Below, one piece after another: positions 6,462-13,939 of a stretch of 23,535 nt of DNA. The position numbers were made by a program, and so were the translations under genes. The notes under the pieces are model-generated. The model worked only from the letters and a program-made list of their open reading frames with translations, was not told the DNA's origin and searched no databases. Source of the stretch: a virus; IMG/VR virus record IMGVR_UViG_3300044634_002851, positions 1-23,535 of that record; one strand, written 5' to 3'. The first letter of the stretch is position 1. Every line of letters begins with the position of its first letter.

Positions 6462-6737
6462 ATGACTAGCATCAAAGACGTTAATTCTGCAATCATGTTT
6501 GGTAACTTTACCAATACTGAGCTCACCAGCATCATGGATGCTGTGAAGTATGCCCGTGCTCAGCTGGCGCAACAAACCAAACGCAGTCTCATGCTGGGAG
6601 ACACTGTGAAGTTTACCAGCACCAAGAATCACATGACCTACTCCGGCACAGTGAGCAAGATTGCTATCAAGTATGTGACAGTTCGCACCCAGCAAGGCTT
6701 GTGGAAAGTACCAGCCAACATGTTGGAGGCAGTATAA
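6462..6737 (+). CDS. Phage protein with SH3/KOW-like C-terminal domain
   Basis: A 91-residue protein in two parts: a helical N-terminus (1-42) and a compact beta domain, LGDTVKFTS at about 44-52, then YSGTVSKIAIKYVTVRT and WKVPANML. This layout (GD-x-V-x-F, G-T-V-x-K, W-x-V-P) is a frequent small phage domain with an SH3/KOW-type barrel, suited to nucleic acid or protein contacts. No activity is known to me. AAGGAG lies eight bases or so upstream of the ATG. Its stop overlaps the start of the next gene (TAATG). Confidence 0.7.
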   Translation: MTSIKDVNSAIMFGNFTNTELTSIMDAVKYARAQLAQQTKRSLMLGDTVKFTSTKNHMTYSGTVSKIAIKYVTVRTQQGLWKVPANMLEAV

Positions 6738-7150
6738 TGGGACTGGACATGTACGCATACGTTGGTCTCCCTGGCCAACAAGATGAATACGGTAATCAAG
6801 ATGGTGAGTGGGATGCCGAAGCTCAAGAATGGGTAACTAAAGGACCTGTAACTAAGCCACGCGAAATTGCATACTGGCGCAAACATCCTAACCTGCATGG
6901 CTGGATGCAACAGCTCTGGGAATCCAAAGGCAATGAAGGTGACTTCAACGGCGACGAGCTGGAACTGACTTGGGCAGATCTTGATGCTCTTGAGCTTGCA
7001 GTAACGCACGGACAATTGCCTGCCACAGGTGGTTTCTTCTTTGGCAAAAACGCTGACGCTCACTATCGTGAACATGACCTGGAGTTCGTCAAGAATGCTC
7101 GTGCCGAGTTGTTCTTGGGTTTAAAAGTGTTTTATAATAGCTCATGGTAA
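6737..7150 (+). CDS. Phage-conserved MGLDMYAY-type protein
   Basis: A 137-residue protein of a family seen in many phages and some bacteria and still uncharacterised. Landmarks are the start MGLDMYAYVG, IAYWRKHPNLHGWM (about 44-57), the acidic LELTWADLDALE, LPATGGFFFG and the end DLEFVKNARAELFLGLKVFY. The start at 6737 has GGAGG (6725-6729) and overlaps the previous stop by one base; a frame reaching back to 6701 lies inside that gene. The promoter of the downstream ligase lies inside its last 15 codons. Confidence 0.75.
   Translation: MGLDMYAYVGLPGQQDEYGNQDGEWDAEAQEWVTKGPVTKPREIAYWRKHPNLHGWMQQLWESKGNEGDFNGDELELTWADLDALELAVTHGQLPATGGFFFGKNADAHYREHDLEFVKNARAELFLGLKVFYNSSW
7109..7138 (+). promoter_or_regulatory. 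Putative promoter for the DNA ligase operon
   Basis: TTGTTC (7109-7114), an 18-base spacer and TATAAT (7133-7138), within the 3' end of the preceding gene. The -35 matches the one before the UDP-sugar dehydrogenase (17874). The start site would be near 7145, 16 bases before the ligase ATG. Confidence 0.55.
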
Positions 7151-7160
7151 GAAAGTAAAT

Positions 7161-8537
7161 ATGATTAATGAAATTGACTTCAGAGATAACCGGTTTGAGG
7201 GTGTAATGGCCGCAGGATGGATCCGCGATCTTGAATCCAGCGACAGTAGAATTCACAAAGAAAAAACAATTGAAAAAGCCTTGATGGCTGCGAAACTGGG
7301 CAGTAGTGACGCACAGATTTTCTTGTTCAACTGCTACCAGGCCTACAATCCTTTCTACACATTCAACGTGAGGCAAGTGCCCGAAACGTCGGGGCTGACA
7401 GGTCGCAACAACCCTTGGCCAGTGTTCTGGGCCTTGCTGGAAAATCTACGCACTCGTGGTATCACAGGCCATCGTGCTCGTGATCGTATTCAAGAAGTTG
7501 CTGAACAGTTTGACTCGGACGAGTGGAACAACTTGGCCCGCAGAGTGATCATCAAGGATCTGCGTTGCGGTATTAGTGAAAAGACCATCAACAAAGTTGT
7601 GGGCAATACAGAGTGGAAAATTCCAGTGTTCAGTGTGCAGTTGGCGCAGGACAGTGCTGGACAGCCCAAAAAGATGAAGGGCATCAAGCGCCTGGAAGTC
7701 AAACTGGACGGTGTTCGTGTGGTGGCTGTGGTACAGGGCGATGTTTGCACACTGTACAGTCGCAATGGCAAGGTGTTTGAAAACTTTCCGCAGATTGCTG
7801 AAGCCATTGAAGCCAACCGCAAGGCGTTTCAATACGGTCGCGGCACCGGTGGCCAATTTGTACTAGACGGTGAGATTGTGGGCGAAAGCTTTCAAAAGCT
7901 CATGAAGCAGGCACACCGCAAGAGTGATGCTGAAACTTCGGGCATGGTGTATCACATTTTTGATGTGTTACCCCTGGATGCACTCAAAGAAGGCCACTGG
8001 AATGCAAAACAACAGTCTCGTCTGGACTGGCTTGACAGTGCCAAATTGGCCTTGGAAGAGACTGATAACCTGCGAATCATGCCGGGCATGAACGTGGACC
8101 TGGACACTGCCGAGGGTCATGACATCATGCGCCGATTTGCTGAAGCGTCAGTGGAACAGGGCTACGAAGGCATCATGATCAAGGATCTGGATGCCCCTTA
8201 CCTCTGCAAGCGTAGCGATTCATGGATGAAATGGAAACCCACTATCACAGTGGACTTGACCATTGTGGGTTTTGAAGAAGGAACTGGTCGCAATGCAGGC
8301 CGGTTGGGTGCTATAATTTACGAAGGAGTTGACAATGAACGAAATATTCGGGTTAATGTTGGTACTGGTTATAGCGATAGCGATCGCGATGAGTTTTGGG
8401 CCGCACGGGATCAGTTACTTGGTGTCATTGGTGAAGTCGAAGCTGACGCAGTTACGCAAAACCAAGACGGAACATACTCACTGAGATTCCCCCGTCACAA
8501 ACGATTCCGTGGATTTGAACCTGGAGAAAAATTATGA
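7161..8537 (+). CDS. ATP-dependent DNA ligase
   Basis: Seals nicks in phage DNA using ATP. The 458 residues are close to the size of T4 ligase (487). The nucleotidyltransferase motifs appear in order: motif I EVKLDGVR with adenylated K181, motif III VLDGEIV (234-240), IIIa VYHIFDVLP (263-271), IV EGIMIK (336-341) and V WMKWKP (355-360), followed by an OB-fold C-terminus starting at DLTIVGFEEG. The N-terminal 170 residues are a helical DNA-binding domain. The Shine-Dalgarno is poor (AAGAAAG), but a promoter stands just upstream. It ends in an ATGA overlap with the next gene. Confidence 0.95.
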   Translation: MINEIDFRDNRFEGVMAAGWIRDLESSDSRIHKEKTIEKALMAAKLGSSDAQIFLFNCYQAYNPFYTFNVRQVPETSGLTGRNNPWPVFWALLENLRTRGITGHRARDRIQEVAEQFDSDEWNNLARRVIIKDLRCGISEKTINKVVGNTEWKIPVFSVQLAQDSAGQPKKMKGIKRLEVKLDGVRVVAVVQGDVCTLYSRNGKVFENFPQIAEAIEANRKAFQYGRGTGGQFVLDGEIVGESFQKLMKQAHRKSDAETSGMVYHIFDVLPLDALKEGHWNAKQQSRLDWLDSAKLALEETDNLRIMPGMNVDLDTAEGHDIMRRFAEASVEQGYEGIMIKDLDAPYLCKRSDSWMKWKPTITVDLTIVGFEEGTGRNAGRLGAIIYEGVDNERNIRVNVGTGYSDSDRDEFWAARDQLLGVIGEVEADAVTQNQDGTYSLRFPRHKRFRGFEPGEKL

Positions 8538-8764
8538 GCAAAAGAATTGGACCTATCACACTAGACGGTGACGCAGCCGATCGCATCACTGTGCTCACAC
8601 TGATAGAACAAAGAAGCTATCTCAAGACAGAACTCAAGGCGTGGAGGAAAAATCCTCGCACAGATGCCAATCCTGACGGATACTGGTTGCATCCTGAAGA
8701 TGTAAGTGGAAACGAAATCTTGATACATCACTTGGACGCTATTATCAAATACTTTAAAGAATAA
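8534..8764 (+). CDS. Small phage-conserved hypothetical
   Basis: A 76-residue protein: a helix with LIEQRSYLKTELKAWRKNP, a YWLHPEDVSGNEILIHHL signature and a terminal IIKYFKE. Small proteins of this layout accompany replication genes in many phages; no function is known to me. It starts inside the ligase stop (ATGA) after GGAGAAAA, so its translation is probably tied to that of the ligase. Confidence 0.65.
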   Translation: MSKRIGPITLDGDAADRITVLTLIEQRSYLKTELKAWRKNPRTDANPDGYWLHPEDVSGNEILIHHLDAIIKYFKE

Positions 8765-8766
8765 CA

Positions 8767-9198
8767 ATGAAAATTGGACTAAGTTATAGCCGTTGTGTGC
8801 GTGATATTGTTGATGGTAAAGTAGACATCAATGATGTGCTAGTGCTGATCACTCGTACTGATTTTGATCCGCATGACAACGAGCAGTGGTCGGGCATTTG
8901 GACTGGGTATGGTGGTGGCCAGACGTTTGGCAGTCCGTTCAGCAATCCAGAATGGATGGACTATCCTGCTGAAGACGAAGACAAGTTTCGTAGTGTAACT
9001 ATCAAACTTTGGGAGTCGGGCAAGCTACATCAGCCTCGCAAGTTTGGCGCTCATCCCAGCCGTCGTTCAGAAATCTGGTTGGAAGCTGTGTTGCCGGATT
9101 CAGAACTGGAATCGCGCCCTGCAGTCAAAGAAGCCTGGGATCAATTTCAAATGCTGGCCAGACTCACCAACACCAAACTAGACAAGAACTACCAATGA
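8767..9198 (+). CDS. Phage-conserved hypothetical with C-terminal PAVKEAWDQFQ motif
   Basis: A 143-residue protein that begins MKIGLSYSRCVRDIVDGKVD, followed by DVLVLITRTDFDP and a Trp/Gly-rich middle (WSGIWTGYGGGQTFG). The end carries PAVKEAWDQFQMLARLTN, which recurs in altered form at the end of the next protein. The family is known to me only as uncharacterised phage proteins. It lies two bases after the preceding stop and its own stop overlaps the next start. Confidence 0.65.
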   Translation: MKIGLSYSRCVRDIVDGKVDINDVLVLITRTDFDPHDNEQWSGIWTGYGGGQTFGSPFSNPEWMDYPAEDEDKFRSVTIKLWESGKLHQPRKFGAHPSRRSEIWLEAVLPDSELESRPAVKEAWDQFQMLARLTNTKLDKNYQ

Positions 9199-9662
9199 AA
9201 AAGATCTACTATGTCAAAGAAGGTCGCAGGTACAAACCTGTGGCAGAGTACGACAGTGATCTCATGGACAGTTTTCACAAAGGCAATCATCTTGTGATGG
9301 TATATCCTGGTGGTACTAGTCGCAGGTTCAACATTGAGCCTGCCTTGGCACCTATGATTGCCGCAGGGCGAGTGGCCGAAGATGCCATGTGCCGAGCCAT
9401 GGTCAAGTCCAGCGAATTAAAACCACAGCACACTCCTCTTACAGAAGGACAACGTAAGGCATGGCGTAAACTGGCCAAGGAGTTTGGCACCGAACTTTGT
9501 ACCCTAGAAGGTAGCAGTACTCGTGACATTGTGGAAGCTGGAGTGCAGGCCATGCAGATTGAAGCAGATCAACTCATGAGTCACCCTGCTGTTCGTGATG
9601 CCTACGAACAGTTTCAATTGGTATGCAAACTTGTAAAGGAAAAAGATAATGGCCACAACTGA
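9195..9662 (+). CDS. Phage hypothetical with C-terminal PAVRDAYEQFQ motif
   Basis: A 155-residue protein. The N-terminus (MKKIYYVKEGRRYKPVAEYD) and FHKGNHLVMVYPGGTSRR look like a beta-rich domain; residues about 80-150 are helical and end HPAVRDAYEQFQLVCKLVKE. This end is close to that of the preceding protein. The start at 9195 is set by an ATGA overlap; a much longer frame from 9009 overlaps the upstream gene in another frame and is not credible. It overlaps the following gene by 14 bases. Confidence 0.65.
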   Translation: MKKIYYVKEGRRYKPVAEYDSDLMDSFHKGNHLVMVYPGGTSRRFNIEPALAPMIAAGRVAEDAMCRAMVKSSELKPQHTPLTEGQRKAWRKLAKEFGTELCTLEGSSTRDIVEAGVQAMQIEADQLMSHPAVRDAYEQFQLVCKLVKEKDNGHN

Positions 9663-10569
9663 TGAACATGAAAAGCTCATTGCACATTTGAAATTCACTC
9701 CACGCACCTACAAAATTCAATTGTGGGGCTACGGCGGCGAGTATGTGATGGGTACTGTGTCACGTGAAATCTACGACTACTTTAGAAAACACAGACTCAG
9801 TGTGCCAGACTATGCCTGGGGTGGTGACGAGTTTGATGATGTGCCCGAAGACATGCGACCATTTGAGCCAGGATCGTACTATGACTGCGACAACATCGGG
9901 CATATCAACGGTGTTGATCGTAATTCTGGTACCATGCAAGTCTTGGACGAAAATGGCACAGTAGTCTACGAACGAGATCTGTCTGGCCTAGATGGATGTG
10001 ATGTGCAACTCAGCACATTTGAGGAAGTTTGGGTTGACAGTCAACCGCCTGGCACGGTTGTGTATTTTGGCCATACATCCGACAAGGGTACCTTTTTCGA
10101 AGCCGACATTGATCTTACAGAACCGTTTGACCCTGAAAAACTATTGTTGAACCTTGCTGATTTTGACTCAAACGAAATTGTGATTGGTGTGGAATACGAC
10201 GACCAAGAGCTGGACAACTACGGTGGTGATACCAATGGCAAAGGCTCGGATCATGCATTTTACATTGCTGGTTCCAACACAGGCTCGGGCTACGAACGCT
10301 ATCGCGACATGGATGACATCAAGTACACACTCACTGACTGGTTTCCTTCAAAAGTCAAACCTGTACGCGAAGGAAAATACAATGTTCAAACTCAAACTGG
10401 TCATGAATACCATGCTGGATGGAATGGTGAATATTGGTACAACGATTGGAAACCCGAAGAGCCAATCAAGGTCAAGCGTTGGCAAGGAGTATCATATGAT
10501 CCAGATGAACACTTCTTGATGGAAGAACTGGATCAAATTGCCAAGGAATTTCAACGCCTCACATTGTGA
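9649..10569 (+). CDS. Large acidic phage hypothetical
   Basis: A 306-residue, very acidic protein with the start region TPRTYKIQLWGYGGEYVMGT and a second recognisable block, SREIYDYFRKH. The middle is rich in Asp, Gly and Tyr (FEPGSYYDCDNIGHINGVDR, NYGGDTNGKGSDHAFY), and the C-terminus has a WQGVSYDPDEHF segment and a terminal helix. Similar proteins occur in vibrio-type and other large phages, without assigned function. AAAGGA stands at 9635-9640, eight bases upstream of the ATG. Its stop lies in a small TCACATTGTGA palindrome (10559-10569). Confidence 0.65.
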   Translation: MATTDEHEKLIAHLKFTPRTYKIQLWGYGGEYVMGTVSREIYDYFRKHRLSVPDYAWGGDEFDDVPEDMRPFEPGSYYDCDNIGHINGVDRNSGTMQVLDENGTVVYERDLSGLDGCDVQLSTFEEVWVDSQPPGTVVYFGHTSDKGTFFEADIDLTEPFDPEKLLLNLADFDSNEIVIGVEYDDQELDNYGGDTNGKGSDHAFYIAGSNTGSGYERYRDMDDIKYTLTDWFPSKVKPVREGKYNVQTQTGHEYHAGWNGEYWYNDWKPEEPIKVKRWQGVSYDPDEHFLMEELDQIAKEFQRLTL

Positions 10570-10580
10570 CCCAATTACTG

Positions 10581-10609
10581 TTGACCAGCACTGATATTGT
10601 TGTTATAAT
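10581..10609 (+). promoter_or_regulatory. Sigma70-like promoter of the clpX operon
   Basis: TTGACC (10581-10586), a 17-base spacer and TATAAT (10604-10609) with extended -10 TG. It reads into a 180-base leader, then the genes at 10793-13939. The expected start site (about 10616) is at the beginning of the paired leader structure. Confidence 0.8.
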
Positions 10610-10613
10610 AGCT

Positions 10614-10736
10614 ATGCACGGTTGGGGAGATTGAGCAGTTCAATGGTGAAACAGGGTAGCTAACTCGAGCCTGTTTCTACCGTGGCATGTGAACATCAGT
10701 CTTGTAGGTTGCGACAAGGACCACGATCGCAAGATC
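10614..10736 (+). ncRNA. Candidate structured leader RNA
   Basis: There is no gene in 10570-10792. The transcribed leader can form several helices. P1 pairs ATGCACGG (10614-10621) with CCGTGGCAT (10680-10688), with one bulged G. Nested inside it, P2 pairs GAAACAGG (10648-10655) with CCTGTTTC (10670-10677) around a 14-base loop. P3 pairs CTTGT (10701-10705) with ACAAG (10714-10718), and can be extended past a bulged G. P4 is GATC-GCAA-GATC (10725-10736) with a GNRA tetraloop. Pairing was found by eye. It matches no tRNA or riboswitch I can recognise. It could be a cis-acting leader of the clpX operon or a stand-alone small RNA. Confidence 0.45.
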
Positions 10737-10792
10737 AAACCCTGGCTGGTACCCGGGAGTATGCCGAGTGGATTTAAACTGGAAAGGACATT

Positions 10793-11113
10793 ATGTCTGT
10801 CAACATTGAGGCCTCTACGTTGAGTATGCCTGAGTCACTTGACTCGCTTAAATTAACGCCCTCAGCCGTGCACCTACATCGAGTGTTTGTTGAACTAGCA
10901 AACACTGACCAATGGTACAAGATCATTCGTGAAGCCAACACCTTGTACGGTGTCCATAACTGGCGAGGTCAGCCTAGAGCCAGACGTCGTCTAGAGCGCG
11001 AACGTTGGAGTGAAAAAGTTACTTCAATCTGGTTTGATGTGCCTGATCCTGCATTTGCCACCTGGGTATCTGTAAAGCATAGCGTGATTGCTCGCGTACA
11101 GGCCACTAAATAA
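10793..11113 (+). CDS. Small basic protein of unknown function
   Basis: A 106-residue protein. The central part has helices with an Arg-rich stretch, RGQPRARRRLERERWSEK (about 58-75), that could contact nucleic acid. Other landmarks are VHLHRVFVELANTDQWYKII and a terminal VKHSVIARVQATK. No family recognised. The ATG has AAAGGA six bases upstream and is the first gene after the structured leader. The membrane-protein gene starts three bases after its stop. Confidence 0.65.
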   Translation: MSVNIEASTLSMPESLDSLKLTPSAVHLHRVFVELANTDQWYKIIREANTLYGVHNWRGQPRARRRLERERWSEKVTSIWFDVPDPAFATWVSVKHSVIARVQATK

Positions 11114-11116
11114 TCT

Positions 11117-12541
11117 ATGTTTCTTAGTTATATTACCCTGGCAGTTGCACTGAGTCTGTCAGTTATTGCCGCCTACTACAGTATTGCAGGTCTTACTGCA
11201 ATTTTTGCCGCGGCTGTGATTCCTATCATTGTGATGGGCGGCATTCTTGAGATTGGCAAAGTTGTGGTCACACTGTGGCTGCACGAGTACTGGAGTCGTT
11301 GCCGTTTGCTCATGAAACTGTATTTGGTTCCTGCTGTGGCTGTGCTGATGTTGATCACCAGCATGGGTATCTTTGGGTTTTTGTCAAAAGCACACAGTGA
11401 TCAAAATCTAGTGTCAGGCGATGTACAGGCCAAAATTGCAGTGTACGACGAAAAAATCAAGACAGCAAAGGACAATATAGATGCAAACCGTAAGGCACTT
11501 AAACAGATGGATGAGGCTGTGGACCAAGTCATGGGTCGAAGCCAAGACGAAAAAGGTGCTGACAAAGCAGTTGCACTACGACGAGCACAACAAAAAGAAC
11601 GTGCCCGCCTTCTCTCTGAGATCCAGGCCGAACAAAAAACAATTAGTGGTCTTAATGAAGAACGTGCGCCAATTGCAGCCGAAGTACGCAAGGTTGAGGC
11701 TGAAGTAGGTCCCATCAAGTACATTGCTGCCATGGTGTATGACGAAAACACAGACACCAACTCCTTGGAAGCCGCAGTACGATGGGTTATCGTCATGTTG
11801 GTAATTGTGTTTGATCCCTTGGCCATCATGATGTTGCTGGCCGCTACCGAAAGTCTAAAGTGGGAACGTCAACGACTGTTTGACTTGTTGAAATTGCCTG
11901 CACCTGAACCTGAACCAGAGCCTATACCCGAACCCACACCAGAACCTGAAAAGAGTTTGTTAGAGAAACATCCTTACTTGACCGCAGGCTTTGCCCACTT
12001 CCGTAATCTTGTGCCCATGGTGTGGCGCCCAGCACCACAACCGGTATCTCAAGATCCCACACCGCCGGGCTGGATGTTTGAAACCGCTGTGTCTACGCCT
12101 GAAACTACAACAGAAGACACAGATGCAGTGGATGAACACAATCCCAAGTTTAAAGAGGCCATTAGACGATGGAAACAGGAACACCCTGGCAAAACCATAA
12201 AGAATCAACGCTATTTGTTACAGCGTGGCGACATTCAAGAACTGCCCTGGATCCAGTATCTACATGAAACCAAAAGCAGTTTTGGCACAGATTTTCCTGC
12301 CCAGCCTGCCAAAGGCGACAGCTTTGTTAGAATAGATCGAGTGCCTAGCCAGTTGTTCAAATTCAATGGCAGTCGTTGGATAGAGGTTGACAAAAACACC
12401 ACAGACAATTACACTTATGACATGGCCTATATTGACCATCTCATTCAATTGATTAGCCAGGGCAGCTACGATGCTGAACTGTTGACTGATGCAGAACAAC
12501 TACAAGTGGCCAACCGCTTGCAACAAAACTCAAACATATGA
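11117..12541 (+). CDS. Phage membrane protein with coiled coil and Pro/Glu linker
   Basis: A 474-residue protein with four hydrophobic segments (about 4-24, 27-55, 66-90 and 222-245). A coiled-coil domain at about 101-200 lies between the third and fourth and begins just after FLSKAHSDQ. After the last span come a Pro/Glu repeat (261-279, PEPEPEPIPEPTPEPE) and a soluble C-terminal region of about 195 residues. The block ITSMGIFGFLSKAH is typical of a widespread but uncharacterised phage inner-membrane protein. The C-terminal part is less familiar. The gene overlaps clpX by four bases (ATGA), so membrane protein and unfoldase are probably made together. Role unknown; the topology suggests a long coiled coil outside or between membrane anchors. 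Confidence 0.75.
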   Translation: MFLSYITLAVALSLSVIAAYYSIAGLTAIFAAAVIPIIVMGGILEIGKVVVTLWLHEYWSRCRLLMKLYLVPAVAVLMLITSMGIFGFLSKAHSDQNLVSGDVQAKIAVYDEKIKTAKDNIDANRKALKQMDEAVDQVMGRSQDEKGADKAVALRRAQQKERARLLSEIQAEQKTISGLNEERAPIAAEVRKVEAEVGPIKYIAAMVYDENTDTNSLEAAVRWVIVMLVIVFDPLAIMMLLAATESLKWERQRLFDLLKLPAPEPEPEPIPEPTPEPEKSLLEKHPYLTAGFAHFRNLVPMVWRPAPQPVSQDPTPPGWMFETAVSTPETTTEDTDAVDEHNPKFKEAIRRWKQEHPGKTIKNQRYLLQRGDIQELPWIQYLHETKSSFGTDFPAQPAKGDSFVRIDRVPSQLFKFNGSRWIEVDKNTTDNYTYDMAYIDHLIQLISQGSYDAELLTDAEQLQVANRLQQNSNI

Positions 12542-13728
12542 AATCAAACGAATCTATCTACAATTGCAGTTTCTGCGGCAAACACAAAGATGTTGTAACC
12601 AAATTAATAGTAGGCGAAAATGTTGCTATTTGCAACGAGTGTGTGGATTTGTGCCAAAACTTGCTGATAGACACCCCAGCCGAAGTCAAGGCCGCTAGCA
12701 CACCTAGCTTGGATCCACGCAAAATTCGTGAGCACCTGGATCAGTATGTGATTGGTCAAGACCAGGCCAAGATACTGCTGAGTGTGGCCATTGCCAATCA
12801 TTACAAACGCATTGACAATCAAGACCCCGAACACGAAATTGAAAAAGCCAATATTCTCATGCTTGGTCCCACAGGCTCAGGAAAGACCTTGTTGGCCCGT
12901 ACCGTAGCACGTTATCTAGATGTGCCATTTGTAATCGCAGATGCTACCAGTTTAACCGAAGCAGGGTATGTAGGCGATGATGTAGAAAGTCTAATCGGTC
13001 GACTGTTTGCTGCCGCAGGTGGTGACATTGATAAAACACAACGTGGCATTGTGTTTGTGGACGAAATTGACAAGATTTCTCGCAAAAGCGAAAGCGCCAG
13101 TATCACTCGTGATGTCAGTGGCGAAGGTGTGCAACAGGCCTTGCTCAAGCTGGTAGAAGGTACCAAGTGCAGAATCACTCCTACTGGTGGGCGCAAGCAT
13201 CCGTCAGGCGAAACGGTGGAAATTGATACCACCAACATCTTGTTTATTGCTGGTGGTGCATTTGTGGGCATGGAAAATATTGTAAAAAGTCGCGTAAAAG
13301 GCACCAGCATTGGATTTGGCGCTGATGTACGCACAAATGAAAAAACACAGTTGAGCCAAACCACCCCTGACGACCTGGTGCGCTTTGGATTAATTCCCGA
13401 GTTTGTGGGTCGGTTCCCAGCCTGGGTAGCACTACAAGAGCTGGACAAAGCAGACCTTGTGCGTATTCTACAAGAAGTCAAGCACAACTATGTGAGTCAG
13501 TATCAATGGTTGTTCAAGCAGGATGATGTTGATCTAGAGTTTACAAAAGACAGCTTGGATCTTATTGCTGAACGCACCATCAAGAACAAAACAGGTGCTC
13601 GTGGACTGCATTCTGAATTGGAACGTGTGTTGTTGCCACACATGTACAATCTAGCTCGCTATCGTTCAGATGGCATCAAGCATGTGGACATTGATCAGGC
13701 CTTGGTAAATAGTCCCAAGGAACTCTGA
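12538..13728 (+). CDS. clpX: ClpX, ATP-dependent unfoldase
   Basis: AAA+ unfoldase that feeds proteins to the ClpP protease. The 396 residues are near the 424 of E. coli ClpX. All functional parts are visible: the zinc-binding domain C10, C13, C32, C35; Walker A GPTGSGKT (110-117); pore loop GYVG (143-146); Walker B VFVDEID (172-178); RKH loop (219-221); the ClpP-docking loop IGF (258-260); and the sensor region FGLIPEFVGR and GARGL. The intact IGF loop implies docking with a ClpP ring. No clpP is present in this window, so the host's is the likely partner. ClpX without ClpP could also act alone to remodel complexes. Translation is coupled to the membrane protein upstream. Confidence 0.96.
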   Translation: MKSNESIYNCSFCGKHKDVVTKLIVGENVAICNECVDLCQNLLIDTPAEVKAASTPSLDPRKIREHLDQYVIGQDQAKILLSVAIANHYKRIDNQDPEHEIEKANILMLGPTGSGKTLLARTVARYLDVPFVIADATSLTEAGYVGDDVESLIGRLFAAAGGDIDKTQRGIVFVDEIDKISRKSESASITRDVSGEGVQQALLKLVEGTKCRITPTGGRKHPSGETVEIDTTNILFIAGGAFVGMENIVKSRVKGTSIGFGADVRTNEKTQLSQTTPDDLVRFGLIPEFVGRFPAWVALQELDKADLVRILQEVKHNYVSQYQWLFKQDDVDLEFTKDSLDLIAERTIKNKTGARGLHSELERVLLPHMYNLARYRSDGIKHVDIDQALVNSPKEL

Positions 13729-13735
13729 CAGGATT

Positions 13736-13939
13736 ATGGAAAAATTACACGGTAGATTAGTACTAGTACAGGATGGCAACGTAGATCGTGCCTTGCGCAA
13801 GTTCAAGAAAAAGATAGCTGCTTCGGGGCTGTTGAATGATCTGCGAGAGCGCGAACACTATGTCAAACCCACTACTGCTCGCAAACTCAAGGCCAGTGCC
13901 GCCGCCAGCCGTTGGCGAGCAGTAGTGGGTTTGACATAG
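13736..13939 (+). CDS. rpsU: Ribosomal protein bS21 homologue with altered C-terminus
   Basis: A 67-residue bS21 protein (E. coli 71). The conserved core is clear: VDRALRKFKKKIAASGLLND, then REREHYVKPTTARK (37-50). bS21 sits by the anti-Shine-Dalgarno end of 16S rRNA in the 30S subunit and affects initiation; phage copies may replace the host protein. The tail is odd: after SAAASRW the last seven residues, RAVVGLT, lack the basic character usual in this tail. They are encoded by an inverted copy of the segment coding for HYVKPTTAR. The Shine-Dalgarno is poorly placed (AGGA only two bases before the ATG, AAGGA 13 bases before), so translation may rely on clpX upstream. Confidence 0.88.
   Translation: MEKLHGRLVLVQDGNVDRALRKFKKKIAASGLLNDLREREHYVKPTTARKLKASAAASRWRAVVGLT

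Noticed and set aside
6638-7075. A 145-codon minus-strand frame
   Set aside because: It is a shadow of the conserved gene at 6737-7150, with no homology pattern and no ribosome site.
8312-8317. TATAAT with extended -10 inside the ligase gene
   Set aside because: No -35 at the right distance and no gene start suitably placed after it.
9009-9194. A 62-codon extension of the gene at 9195
   Set aside because: It overlaps the upstream conserved gene in another frame, and the ATGA junction at 9195 gives a natural start.
10614-10792. A tRNA or tmRNA in the clpX leader
   Set aside because: No acceptor stem, T-arm or anticodon arm with correct spacing could be found on either strand.
10842-10855. 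ACTCGCTTAAATTA also occurs at 23519-23532
   Set aside because: A single 14-base match is about what chance gives in a window of this size, and one copy is inside a gene while the other is in a gap.
12912-13487. A 191-codon minus-strand frame inside clpX
   Set aside because: It is the antisense of a strongly conserved ATPase and is rich in Ser, Thr and Pro, as expected of a shadow frame.
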